DNA from: Streptomyces longisporoflavus
GTDB taxonomy: Bacteria > Actinomycetota > Actinomycetes > Streptomycetales > Streptomycetaceae
Reading direction: 5' to 3'
Assembly (NCBI RefSeq): GCF_014649775.1
Contig: NZ_BMTR01000001.1
Span: forward strand, 1 to 64,000
DNA: 64,000 nucleotides
Both the position numbers and the translations under genes were made by a program. How positions within the stretch are numbered: position 1 is the stretch's first letter; each line of letters starts with the position of its first letter. Under the pieces are notes generated by a model, which saw only the letters and a program-made list of their open reading frames with translations, was not told the DNA's origin and did no database searches. This document shows, in pieces, positions 25,136 to 33,575 of the stretch.

Positions 25136-25148
25136 TAGGTTGTGCGGC
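25136..25148 (+). promoter_or_regulatory. -10 element of a leaderless pirin transcript
   Basis: TAGGTT (25136-25141) ends seven bases before the pirin ATG, and CTGACG lies 18 bp upstream of it. No ribosome-binding site fits between, so transcription should start at or next to the ATG. Confidence 0.55.
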
Positions 25149-26114
25149 ATGAGCAATCTTGATCGCGAGCCGGTCCCGTCCCTCTGCGGCGGGCGCGGAT
25201 TCGTCGTCGCCGAACCGGTCCGGGAACTCCTCAGCCCCCGCAAGGTCAAGCTCGGCGAGTCCACGGAAGTCCGCCGCCTGCTGCCCAACCTGGGCCGCCG
25301 CATGGTCGGCGCCTGGTGCTTCGTGGATCACTACGGCCCCGACGACATCGCCGACGAGCCCGGCATGCAGGTGGGCCCCCACCCGCACATGGGCCTGCAG
25401 ACGGTGAGCTGGCTGCACGACGGCGAGGTCCTGCACCGCGACTCCACCGGCAGCCTCCAGACGATCCGCCCCCGCGAGCTGGGCCTGATGACGTCGGGCC
25501 GGGCGATCTCGCACTCCGAGGAGAGCCCGAAGAAGCACGCCCGCCTCCTGCACGGCGCGCAGCTGTGGGTGGCGCTGCCCGACGTCCACCGCCACACCGA
25601 CCCGCACTTCGAGCACCACGCGGAGCTGCCCCTGGTCACGGCCCCCGGCCTGTCGGCGACGCTCATCCTGGGCACGCTCGACGGCACCACGTCGCCCGGC
25701 ACGACGTACACCCCGATCGTCGGCGCGGACCTCACCCTGACCCGCGACGCTGACGTACGCCTGCCCCTGGACCCCGACTTCGAGTACGCCGTCCTGTGCA
25801 TGTCCGGCGAAACCCGCGTGGACGGCGTCCCCGTCGTGCCCGGCTCGATGCTCTACCTCGGCTGCGGACGCACCGAACTGCCCCTGCGGGCCCAGTCGGA
25901 CGCGAGCCTGATGCTTCTCGGCGGCGAGCCGTTCGAGGAGGAGCTGGTCATGTGGTGGAACTTCATCGGGCGGTCGAACGAGGAGATCGGCCTGGCGCGC
26001 GCCGCCTGGATGGAGAGCACGCGCTTCGGCGAGGTGAAGGGCTACGACGGCCCCCGGATCCCGGCGCCGGACCTGCCGCCCGTGCCGCTGAAGCCCCGGG
26101 GACGCGTGCGCTGA
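25149..26114 (+). CDS. Pirin-family bicupin protein
   Basis: A 321-residue pirin, a bicupin metal protein of the cytoplasm; relatives include quercetinases and redox-linked regulators. The N-terminal cupin has the pirin signature VDHYGPDD then PHPHMGLQTVSWLHDGEVLHRDS with His metal ligands, and SGRAISHSEES. The second cupin covers roughly residues 190-300. The ATG at 25149 is preceded by a -10-like TAGGTT, suggesting a leaderless mRNA. The enzymatic activity is unproven. Confidence 0.9.
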   Translation: MSNLDREPVPSLCGGRGFVVAEPVRELLSPRKVKLGESTEVRRLLPNLGRRMVGAWCFVDHYGPDDIADEPGMQVGPHPHMGLQTVSWLHDGEVLHRDSTGSLQTIRPRELGLMTSGRAISHSEESPKKHARLLHGAQLWVALPDVHRHTDPHFEHHAELPLVTAPGLSATLILGTLDGTTSPGTTYTPIVGADLTLTRDADVRLPLDPDFEYAVLCMSGETRVDGVPVVPGSMLYLGCGRTELPLRAQSDASLMLLGGEPFEEELVMWWNFIGRSNEEIGLARAAWMESTRFGEVKGYDGPRIPAPDLPPVPLKPRGRVR

Positions 26115-26166
26115 CCTACGCGGTCCCAGCAAGGGCCCCAAGGGCGCGCGGCGCATCGCGCGGACG

Positions 26167-26196
26167 GGGGCAGCCGGCGCGCCTGCCGACTGCCCC
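26167..26196. terminator. Hairpin terminator between convergent genes
   Basis: GGGGCAG (26167-26173) pairs with CTGCCCC (26190-26196), continued inward by CGGC/GCCG after one C-A mismatch. It lies between the pirin gene and the convergent candidate immunity gene. Confidence 0.6.
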
Positions 26197-26202
26197 ACCG
26201 GC

Positions 26203-26757
26203 TCATTCCGTTCGCAGCTCGCGGCTTCCGGCCCGGTTCTTCGCGATGTTCCGTGTCTTCCTGGTGCGGGCCGACTCGGCGACCACGGCGAGTACCGCCG
26301 GCGACCTCGACCACTCGGCGAGGTAGCGCTGCATCCAGTCCGTGACCTCCGCCAGCTCGGCCGGTGTCGGCACATGACCGTCCTCGACGGCCAGGTAGAA
26401 CAGCCAGTCGTGGATGCGGCGGCGGATGAACTCGCGGTGCCCCTCCGCCTCGAGCCGGTCGATCTCCGGCAGCAGCCCGTCCGACCACTGCCGGAACTCG
26501 GCAGGGCCGGTCGCCTTCGCCGCGATCTCGTCCACGAGGGCGACCACCGCCGTCTTGGCCCCCATCTCGTCGGGGTCGCGCAGGATCGTGGCCACGATCG
26601 CGCGGTCCCGCTCGCGGCTCCGCGAGGAAGCGATCACCGAGACGACGCGCAGGTACACGGACGTCCGGGCATGGTCGTCCGCGACGGCTTCGTCGACGTC
26701 CACGTCGATGATGCCGGCCTCCGCCAGCAACGCGGCCACATCGGAATGCAATGTCAT
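26203..26757 (-). CDS. Uncharacterised protein, candidate immunity protein of the RHS toxin
   Basis: A 184-residue, mostly helical, acidic protein with no family I recognise. Central segments include RSRERDRAIVATILRDPDEMG and REFIRRRIHDWLFYLAVEDG. It has no signal peptide or membrane helix. It begins 10 bp after the stop of the large RHS gene on the same strand, with AGGGA upstream, so it is almost certainly cotranscribed. Position directly after a polymorphic toxin is where cognate immunity genes normally lie. The immunity role rests on position only; a structural role unrelated to immunity is possible. Confidence 0.6.
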   Translation of the reverse strand: MTLHSDVAALLAEAGIIDVDVDEAVADDHARTSVYLRVVSVIASSRSRERDRAIVATILRDPDEMGAKTAVVALVDEIAAKATGPAEFRQWSDGLLPEIDRLEAEGHREFIRRRIHDWLFYLAVEDGHVPTPAELAEVTDWMQRYLAEWSRSPAVLAVVAESARTRKTRNIAKNRAGSRELRTE

Positions 26758-26767
26758 TGCTTCATCC

Positions 26768-29700
26768 CTACTTGCAGGGTTTCTTGCCGGCCTCGGCGGC
26801 CTCGCGCTGCTCCTTCGCAGCCCGCTCCTCCGCCTGACTCCGCCTGCCGAGCTTCCTGACGGCGGTCCTGATCTGCGGCTTGAAATGCTCCACCGCTTGT
26901 CGCTGCTTGCTCGAAAGCTCCGGTTGGTTGTGGAGGGGTTTGCCGTTCGCCCCGATTCTCACCTCGCGGCCCCCGCCACCGGTGACATGGGCGTGCGCCG
27001 GCTTGTCGACGTCGTACTCGTGCACGACGATCTTCACGCCGTTCTTGCTGACGTCGAGGAGGGAGAGGCCGAGCGGGTCGATCCACATGAACGGGTTGGG
27101 AACATAACCGTGCGGCGCGAATCCGCCGGCCAGACCGATCGGGTCCGGGGTGAGATAGCGGGCGGTCTCGGGGTCGTAGTGCCGGAAGTAGTTGTAGTGC
27201 AGCCCCGTCTCCGGGTCGTAGTACTGGCCGGGGAAACGCAGCGGTGTGTAGGCGGTGGCGCCTCGGTTCCAGACCGTCGTGCCCCACAGGGTGGTCCTCG
27301 TGCGCCAGGCGATGCCGCCCTGTTCGTCGAGGAGTTCGGTCGGGGTGCCGACGAGGTCGGTGACGATGGCGTAGAAGCGGGCGTCCACCTCTTCGTCGGT
27401 GAGGTGTTTGCGCTCCGTCTGGGCCAGGGGACACAGCCCCTCATGATCCCAGGTGAGGGTCACTGATTCCGGTGCGCCCGGGGTATGGCTCGTCTGTTCG
27501 CACAGGGTCAGGTCGTCCCAGGTGAAGTCGGTCTGCTCCGCAACCCCCTGCTCCGTCAAGCGTTGTTTGGCCACGCGGCGGCCCAGGGGGTCGTAGAGGT
27601 AGCGCCACCTCGTGCCGTCGGGGGTCACCACGGAGGTGAGGCGGTCCTCCGCGTCCCATGCGTAGTGCCAGGTGTCGGGCTTGCGGGACAGGCGGGTCTT
27701 CTGGCGCAGGGTGGTGCGGCCGGCCGCGTCGTACGCGTAGCGGACGTTGCCCGCCGCGGTGATACGGGTGCCGGTGTAGGTGCGGGGGCCGGTCGCCTCC
27801 TGGCCCGGCATGCGGGCCGGCCAGGAGGCGTCGGTCTGATTGCCCGCCTCGTCGTAGGCGTAGCTCTCCGTCCAGCCCGCCGCGTGGACCGCCGTGACCC
27901 GGCCCGTCGCGTTCAGGTGGAAGCGCCGCGCGCCGTTGAGCTGGTCTTCCACGCCGGTCAGATGGTCGTCCGCACGGTATGTGTACTCACGCTGCTGGAT
28001 ACGGGTGCGGGCCGGGCCCATCAGTTCCTGTTTCGCCAGGCGGCCCACGACGTCGTACACGTTCGTCAGTGTCACGGCCTCGCCGACCGTGCGGGTGAGC
28101 TCGCGGCCCGTCCCGTCGTGCGTGAACGCCATCCTCCGGCCGGACGAGACCAGTTCGGTGATCCTGCCTGCCGCGTCGTACGTCCAGGTGCTCGTCGCGC
28201 CGGACGGCGTGGTGCGGCCGGTGCGGCGGCCCAGTGCGTCGTAGGTGTGAGTCAGGGTGCGGCCGTTGACCGTCTCCGAGAGCAGACGCCCTGACGCGTC
28301 CCTCGCCAGGGTCAGCGTCACGTCCGGGTTCACCGCCGCGGTGAGGTTGCCTGTCGCGTCGTAGGCGAAGCGCGTGGTCGCGGCGCCTGCCACGCTCTGC
28401 GTGACCGTCCGGCCAAGGGCGTCACGTTCGAAGGTGATCTCGTCGCCCATGGCCGTCGTACGGGTCACCAGCTGGCCCGCCGCGTCGTAGGCGTACGTCA
28501 GCGCGCGGTCGTCGAAGTCGGTCTCCGCCACCAGGCGGCCTGCCGGGTCATACTCGTAACTCCAGCTCAAACCCTGGGGGTTGGTGACCTTGCGGAGCTG
28601 GAGCTGGGTGTCGTGGACGAACTCGTAGCGGACGCCGTCGGGGTCCGTGCGGGCGGCTATCAGGTCGAAGTGCGTGTATTCGTGTGTCGTGGTCGCGCCC
28701 ATCGCGTCCGTGTGCGAGACGCAGTTGCCCTCGCCGTCGTACGTCCACGACTCCGACGTACCGTCCGCCTCCGTGCGCCGCGCCAGCCTGCCTTCCACCG
28801 TCCACTCAAGGCGCGTGATCGCGCCCGTCGGGTCCGTGATCGTGGCCGCGCGGCCGAAGGCGTCGAGGTCGTAGCGGGTCACCGCGCCCAGCGGGTCGAT
28901 GACCTCCAGCGGCAGGCCCGCCGCGTTGCAGCGCAGCTCGGTGGTGTGGCCGAGCGGGTCCGTGATGGTGGTCACGGCTCCGGTGGCGTCGTGGGTGAAG
29001 TGGTGCGTCGCGCCGTCGGGAGCGGTCACGCCGGTGCGGTTGCCGTGCTCGTCCCATGTCTGGCGCTGGACGGCGCCGTCCGGGCCGACGAGCTCGACAA
29101 GCAGGTTGAGGTCGTTGTACACCGCACTGGCGAACGTGCCGTCCGGAGCGCGGGTCACGGTCAGATTGCCGCGCTCGTCCCAGGTGTTCTCGGTGCGGCG
29201 CCCCAGCGGGTCGGTGCGGGTGAGCAGGTTGTTCCAGCTGTCCCACTCGGTGTGGACGGTGCCGCCCAGCGGGTCCGTCTCGGAGAGGAGCTGACTGAGG
29301 TCGTTGTAGCGGTAGACGGTGGTCCCGCCGAGGGCGTCGGTGTAGCGGGTCTCCTGCTCGTCGGGGCGGTACTCGATGGTGCAGGCCAGGTGCCCGGCGG
29401 TGCTCTCGCCGCGGACGCAGCGGTCTTCGTCGTCGTAGGTGAAGCGGTACCAGGTGTCGTTGCTGTCGGTCCACGACGTGATGCGGGCCCGGTCGTCGTA
29501 GTCCAGCCGCAGCCGCGGCCCGGCCGAGTCGCGGACCTCGGCCAGATTGCCGACCTCGTCGTAGCCGTAGGCGGCCACCAGCGTGCCGTTCTTGCCGGGG
29601 GCGGACGCGGGGGCGGGGGTGGGAGCGAGCAGACGGAGCGCGGTGACGCGGGCGTCGTCGGTGTCCACCTTCAGGTGGTAGCCGCCGGTGTGGCGTATCG

Positions 29701-31252
29701 CCGTGGGTGCGCCGGCGGGGTCGCGGTCGATGTCGATGCGGTTGCCGTTGCGGTCGGTGATGGCTCGCAGGGGCAGGATTTCGTGTCGTTCTCCGGCGGG
29801 AGGGCTGGTCTGTTCCCCGGCTGCGGACTCTTCGAAGTGGCGGACGTGACCGCTGTGCGGGTCGGTGGCGGTGACCGTGCCTGCGGCGTCGATGGCCAGC
29901 GGCCGGCGGGGGCCGTGGGCGGGAAGCACCGGGTCACCGCCCGGTGTGGGGTGGGGGTAGGAAAGCAGCTGGCCGTCCTCGGTGACGTAGACCAGGCCTT
30001 CTTCGTCGATCTCGACTCGCTCGTCCAGCGTGGAGGCCCATGAGTCGCCGTACCAGTGGCCCCAGCGGTACGTGGAAAGGTGCGTGCGCCGGAGGACGAG
30101 GGGGAGCAGGCCCGGCAGGTCGATGTCGGTCTGTTCCATGAGCATTTCGCCGGAGATCATGTCGATGGGGTCGCCGTTCTTGCAGCGGCCCTTGGTCGGC
30201 TTGGCCTTGCCCGCCAGCTTCTTCATGCCGCCCGAGAGGGCCTTGCGGAGTCCCCCGGCCCCGGAGCGCAGTCCGCGGGCGGCGGCCTTGAGGCCCTTCA
30301 TGCCCTTGGCGAGGCCGCGCAGGGAGGTCAGGGCCTTCATGCCGGGGATGCAGTCCAGGGCGGCGAAGGCGACGTCGAGGAGCCCGGCCTCTCCATTGGC
30401 GTATTTATGGAGGGTGTCGGCGAGGACGACCAGCGCGGCGACAAGGACGATCGCGGCCAGGATCGGGCCGCCGACGATCAGGGCGATGACGCCGAGGACC
30501 GCGACGACGACCTTGCAGACGGCGACGATGGTGTCCCAGTTGTCGGTGACCCAGTCCCCGACCTCCTCCCACCACTTGCGGTTCTGGATACCGGCGTCGG
30601 AGGCCTCTTCCAGCTTCTTCTTCGCCGTGCCCGCCGCGTTCTCGCGCATCTTGCGGGCGTCCTCGGCCATCTTCTTGGCGGCATCAAGGTTGTTCTTCGC
30701 GGCGGTGACGTCGGACTTGGCGGCGCTCTGGGCCTTCTCGGCGGAATTCGCGTTGCGGGTGGCTGCCTTGACCTTGTCGGGGTCGGGCTTGGGAACGTCT
30801 TTGCCGCTGCCCTTGTCGTCCTTGTACTTGTCGGCTTCCTTGCCCGCGCGGTCCACCCAGGAGTCGGCGGACGCCAGGCGGGATTGGGCGGAGCTGAGGC
30901 TGTTCTGGGCCTCGCGGCCCCGGGCGAGGGCCTTGTCCGCAAGGGCCTGGGAGCGTTCGAGGTCGGGCCAGTAGGCGGAGAGGGCGTCGCCCGCCATCTC
31001 GTAGCTCTTCTTGAGCTTCTTCAGCTTGCCCGGCGCGTCCTCGAACTCCGCCGTGAAGGACTCCGCCGTCTTGCCGGCCCAGGTGAGGATGGCGTCCTCA
31101 CCCGCCATGCCCTTGATGTCCCGCAGGATTTTGGATACGTCGTCGGCGAAGTCGTGCAAGTTCTTGGCGAGGCTTCTGACCCGGTGCGGATCGCCCGGAG
31201 TCGGATCCTTGTCCAGATCGAGTACGTGCCAGTCGGCTGGTCGGTTCGACAC
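26768..31252 (-). CDS. RHS-repeat polymorphic toxin (WapA/Rhs type)
   Basis: A ~1494-residue RHS protein. The N-terminal ~200 residues are coiled-coil, WXG/EXXXD-like helices, then two hydrophobic segments (about 235-285) and a DUF6531-type motif DPIDMISGEMLM. Many YD repeats (YDxxGR...) follow, and the conserved core end reads YLTPDPIGLAGG and WIDPLGL. After it comes a ~95-residue C-terminal tip with HAHVTGGGGREVRIG and a Lys/Arg-rich end, presumably the toxin domain. No signal peptide is seen; the helical N-terminus suggests a type VII or similar export route. GTG 31252 has GGGGGA nine bases upstream; ATG 31261 and ATG 31285 are alternatives. The adjacent downstream gene is the candidate immunity factor. 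Confidence 0.88.
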   Translation of the reverse strand: MSNRPADWHVLDLDKDPTPGDPHRVRSLAKNLHDFADDVSKILRDIKGMAGEDAILTWAGKTAESFTAEFEDAPGKLKKLKKSYEMAGDALSAYWPDLERSQALADKALARGREAQNSLSSAQSRLASADSWVDRAGKEADKYKDDKGSGKDVPKPDPDKVKAATRNANSAEKAQSAAKSDVTAAKNNLDAAKKMAEDARKMRENAAGTAKKKLEEASDAGIQNRKWWEEVGDWVTDNWDTIVAVCKVVVAVLGVIALIVGGPILAAIVLVAALVVLADTLHKYANGEAGLLDVAFAALDCIPGMKALTSLRGLAKGMKGLKAAARGLRSGAGGLRKALSGGMKKLAGKAKPTKGRCKNGDPIDMISGEMLMEQTDIDLPGLLPLVLRRTHLSTYRWGHWYGDSWASTLDERVEIDEEGLVYVTEDGQLLSYPHPTPGGDPVLPAHGPRRPLAIDAAGTVTATDPHSGHVRHFEESAAGEQTSPPAGERHEILPLRAITDRNGNRIDIDRDPAGAPTAIRHTGGYHLKVDTDDARVTALRLLAPTPAPASAPGKNGTLVAAYGYDEVGNLAEVRDSAGPRLRLDYDDRARITSWTDSNDTWYRFTYDDEDRCVRGESTAGHLACTIEYRPDEQETRYTDALGGTTVYRYNDLSQLLSETDPLGGTVHTEWDSWNNLLTRTDPLGRRTENTWDERGNLTVTRAPDGTFASAVYNDLNLLVELVGPDGAVQRQTWDEHGNRTGVTAPDGATHHFTHDATGAVTTITDPLGHTTELRCNAAGLPLEVIDPLGAVTRYDLDAFGRAATITDPTGAITRLEWTVEGRLARRTEADGTSESWTYDGEGNCVSHTDAMGATTTHEYTHFDLIAARTDPDGVRYEFVHDTQLQLRKVTNPQGLSWSYEYDPAGRLVAETDFDDRALTYAYDAAGQLVTRTTAMGDEITFERDALGRTVTQSVAGAATTRFAYDATGNLTAAVNPDVTLTLARDASGRLLSETVNGRTLTHTYDALGRRTGRTTPSGATSTWTYDAAGRITELVSSGRRMAFTHDGTGRELTRTVGEAVTLTNVYDVVGRLAKQELMGPARTRIQQREYTYRADDHLTGVEDQLNGARRFHLNATGRVTAVHAAGWTESYAYDEAGNQTDASWPARMPGQEATGPRTYTGTRITAAGNVRYAYDAAGRTTLRQKTRLSRKPDTWHYAWDAEDRLTSVVTPDGTRWRYLYDPLGRRVAKQRLTEQGVAEQTDFTWDDLTLCEQTSHTPGAPESVTLTWDHEGLCPLAQTERKHLTDEEVDARFYAIVTDLVGTPTELLDEQGGIAWRTRTTLWGTTVWNRGATAYTPLRFPGQYYDPETGLHYNYFRHYDPETARYLTPDPIGLAGGFAPHGYVPNPFMWIDPLGLSLLDVSKNGVKIVVHEYDVDKPAHAHVTGGGGREVRIGANGKPLHNQPELSSKQRQAVEHFKPQIRTAVRKLGRRSQAEERAAKEQREAAEAGKKPCK

Positions 31253-31793
31253 CGAAAACATTCCCCCGTTGAATCGTCTGTTCATGCCCCGTGACGCGTC
31301 ATCAGCTCAGCTGCTGGTGTCTGAACCGCGGTTGGGGCTGCTGCTGCTGCGATGCGCCGACCGTCCGGGTCGGCGGAGCCGGTCCAAGTGACCGCCGAGT
31401 GGTCGACCGGCCCGCGAAGTATCCGGCTGTAAGCCGGAGTTGGGCGTGCTCAGTCTGAGTCCGGGCCGCCGCCACAGGTCGTCGGGAGCTGCGTCGTGGC
31501 CGCGACGATCACGGTGGCGATGGGTGTGGTGCGGCGGTTCACGGTCGACTCCCGGTGAGACGAGTGGTGTCTCGAACGAGCCGACGTTACCTGTGGGGTT
31601 ACCCGAATCGCCAGCGGCAACTTCGGGGCAAGACCGCCGTATTGCGACTAAACGCCGCCACTACCGGTGAGGAAGTGCTGTCACGAACGACCGCTTCGCG
31701 CCACCCCGGCTTGGCCCCCGGCTTGGCCTCCGGCCGCTGCCGTACGCGGTGTGGGGGTGGTTCGACCGTCCCGGTCGGGGCATTCGGCAGCTT
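31253..31793. other. Long intergenic region upstream of the RHS gene
   Basis: About 540 bp with lower G/C than the neighbours and no supported gene. It contains a short perfect hairpin TCCGGCT-GTA-AGCCGGA at 31422-31438. It must hold the promoter of the RHS operon and of the small membrane-protein gene to the right, but I could not fix either. Confidence 0.5.
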
Positions 31794-32066
31794 ATGACGA
31801 TTCGTGATGAGCATCGTGACTCGCCTGACATGGGCGAGATGGAACGAGGTACTCCGCAACGACTCGCGGCGCGCAACCAGATGTGGACGCTTGCCTGGAC
31901 CGGCCTGTGCGTCCTGCTCTCCATCTGGTCGGTGGCCTGGGCAGTCGGCGCGGCCAGGGGCAGCGCCAACGCATGGGCCTACTGCTTCGCCGGACTTGTG
32001 CTGCTCGCCTGTGCGCTGTGGGCCCGCCGCTCGGCGATCCGAAACAGTCCGCCGCGCCACCTGTGA
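31794..32066 (+). CDS. Small two-helix membrane protein
   Basis: A 90-residue protein with a polar N-terminus and two transmembrane segments, WTLAWTGLCVLLSIWSVAWA and AYCFAGLVLLACALWA. Third-position G/C is high in the membrane part, supporting coding; the first ~25 codons are less typical. No RBS is clear before the ATG at 31794. No family is recognised. It sits between the RHS operon and the secreted hydrolase gene, and its relation to either is unknown. Confidence 0.5.
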   Translation: MTIRDEHRDSPDMGEMERGTPQRLAARNQMWTLAWTGLCVLLSIWSVAWAVGAARGSANAWAYCFAGLVLLACALWARRSAIRNSPPRHL

Positions 32067-32111
32067 CGAAGGGTGCCTGCAGGGCGCAGGCGAGCAGTGA
32101 GTGCAGCGCCT

Positions 32112-33575
32112 CTATCCGAACACCCCCTGGCCCCGGAAAGGGCGCGGGTACGGGCCGGGCCGGAACGTCGTGTAGCGGGCCTCGGTGGTCGGATCGGCGT
32201 GCTGGGCACGGGAGTTGAGGGCACTCGGTGAGGTGTCGCCCCACGAGCCCGACGTGATCCGGTGGTCGATCGTGTGCAGGGCGGCGAGTTGTTCGCCGGG
32301 GCTGAAGGTGCAGTGCCCGGCGTTCTCGGTGTACGCCTGGCGCAGCAGCGGGGAGCGGCCCGCTTCGGCCACCGCCTGCCGGTAGGCGCTCTCCGTCCGG
32401 ACGGGCACGAGGGCGTCACCGGTGGTGTGGATGGTCAGCTGGGGCTTGTCGAGGCGGCCGGAGGGCGCCGCATGTCCGGCCATGTAGCGCACCGCACGCG
32501 GTTCCGCGCTGACGCGTGGGGCGCGGGCGAGGGCCCGGAGGTCGTTACGGAGAGACAGCCCCGCCGACTTGTAGAGCGCCTTGACCTCCTTGTACTGGGA
32601 GGAGCGGGCGAGCATCGCCGAGTAGTCGACGCCCGTGTTCCAGGACATGTTGCCGCCCGCGCGGCGTTCGGCCTCCGCCCGCCAGGCGAATCCGGGCTGC
32701 GCCACGAGTCCGCGTACGGCCGTGTACTGGTTGGCCTGCTGGGCGGGGTAGTCGTCCGGGGCGGGCCGTGGCGTGCGCGGGTCGTTCCAGCCCGGAATGG
32801 CGTGCAGCGCGGCGGCGAGGGCGATGCGGGCGCGGCCGTCCGCCGAGTTCTGCGCCGTGCCCACGGTCTCGCCGAGCCGCTTGGCGGAGGTGGCGGCGTC
32901 GGCGGCGTCCTTGAAGCCCGTCAGCCGCACGTCCGCGTCACCGGAGCCGGGTGCGAGGAGGGTGCGCAGGGCGAAGGTGGCGTCCAGCGTGGAGTTCCAG
33001 TTGGCGACCCCGCCGTGCACGAGGCCGCACATGGACAAGGAGCCGTCGACGCGCCCCGGATGGCGCTCGGCGATGGTCGTGGTGATCAGACCGCCGAGGG
33101 ACTGGCCCCAGGCGAGCGTCCGCCGCGCCGCGCCGACCTCCTCGGTGAAGGCGTCGAGTGCGGCCAGCTGGTCGGGCACCGCCTGCTCGACGGACCAGCC
33201 GGTCGTGGCGTACGAGGAGCCGACGAGGGCGTAACCCTCCTTGAGGAGCCGCTGTTTGGTGGGCTCGTCGGGGGCGTTCACGGCCGGGTTGGGGGAGCCC
33301 TCGGGGCGGTAACCATGGCTGAAGAGCAGGACGGTGCCGTTCCAGTGGTCCGGGGTGTCGATCATGTACGCGGCGCCGGAGGGGAGGGTGCCCTCCAGGT
33401 GGCGTGCCGGGGACGCTGCCGGGGACGGCGTGGCGGACGCGGACGCGGGGGCCGCCGCCACGAGGAGCAGCAGGGCGGCGAGACCGACCGCGTGCTGCCG
33501 GGCTGTGCGCGTCTGGGCGGTGCGTGCCCGGGCAGTGTGTGACGCGGCGGTGCGTGATCTGGCGGTGCGTGTCAT
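32112..33575 (-). CDS. Secreted alpha/beta hydrolase
   Basis: A 487-residue secreted hydrolase. The N-terminus has several Arg-Thr repeats (TARSRTAASHTARARTAQ), then a hydrophobic core and an ASA-type cleavage region, so the signal is long and twin-Arg-free. The mature part has GTVLLFSHGY, the nucleophile elbow GQSLGG, an Asp in HTTGDALVPV and a late His in ENAGHCTF. It belongs to the S9/tannase-like alpha/beta-hydrolase type; substrate unknown. The ATG overlaps the transporter stop by 4 bp with GAGGAGA upstream, so it is the last gene of the CoA-pathway operon. Confidence 0.83.
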   Translation of the reverse strand: MTRTARSRTAASHTARARTAQTRTARQHAVGLAALLLLVAAAPASASATPSPAASPARHLEGTLPSGAAYMIDTPDHWNGTVLLFSHGYRPEGSPNPAVNAPDEPTKQRLLKEGYALVGSSYATTGWSVEQAVPDQLAALDAFTEEVGAARRTLAWGQSLGGLITTTIAERHPGRVDGSLSMCGLVHGGVANWNSTLDATFALRTLLAPGSGDADVRLTGFKDAADAATSAKRLGETVGTAQNSADGRARIALAAALHAIPGWNDPRTPRPAPDDYPAQQANQYTAVRGLVAQPGFAWRAEAERRAGGNMSWNTGVDYSAMLARSSQYKEVKALYKSAGLSLRNDLRALARAPRVSAEPRAVRYMAGHAAPSGRLDKPQLTIHTTGDALVPVRTESAYRQAVAEAGRSPLLRQAYTENAGHCTFSPGEQLAALHTIDHRITSGSWGDTSPSALNSRAQHADPTTEARYTTFRPGPYPRPFRGQGVFG

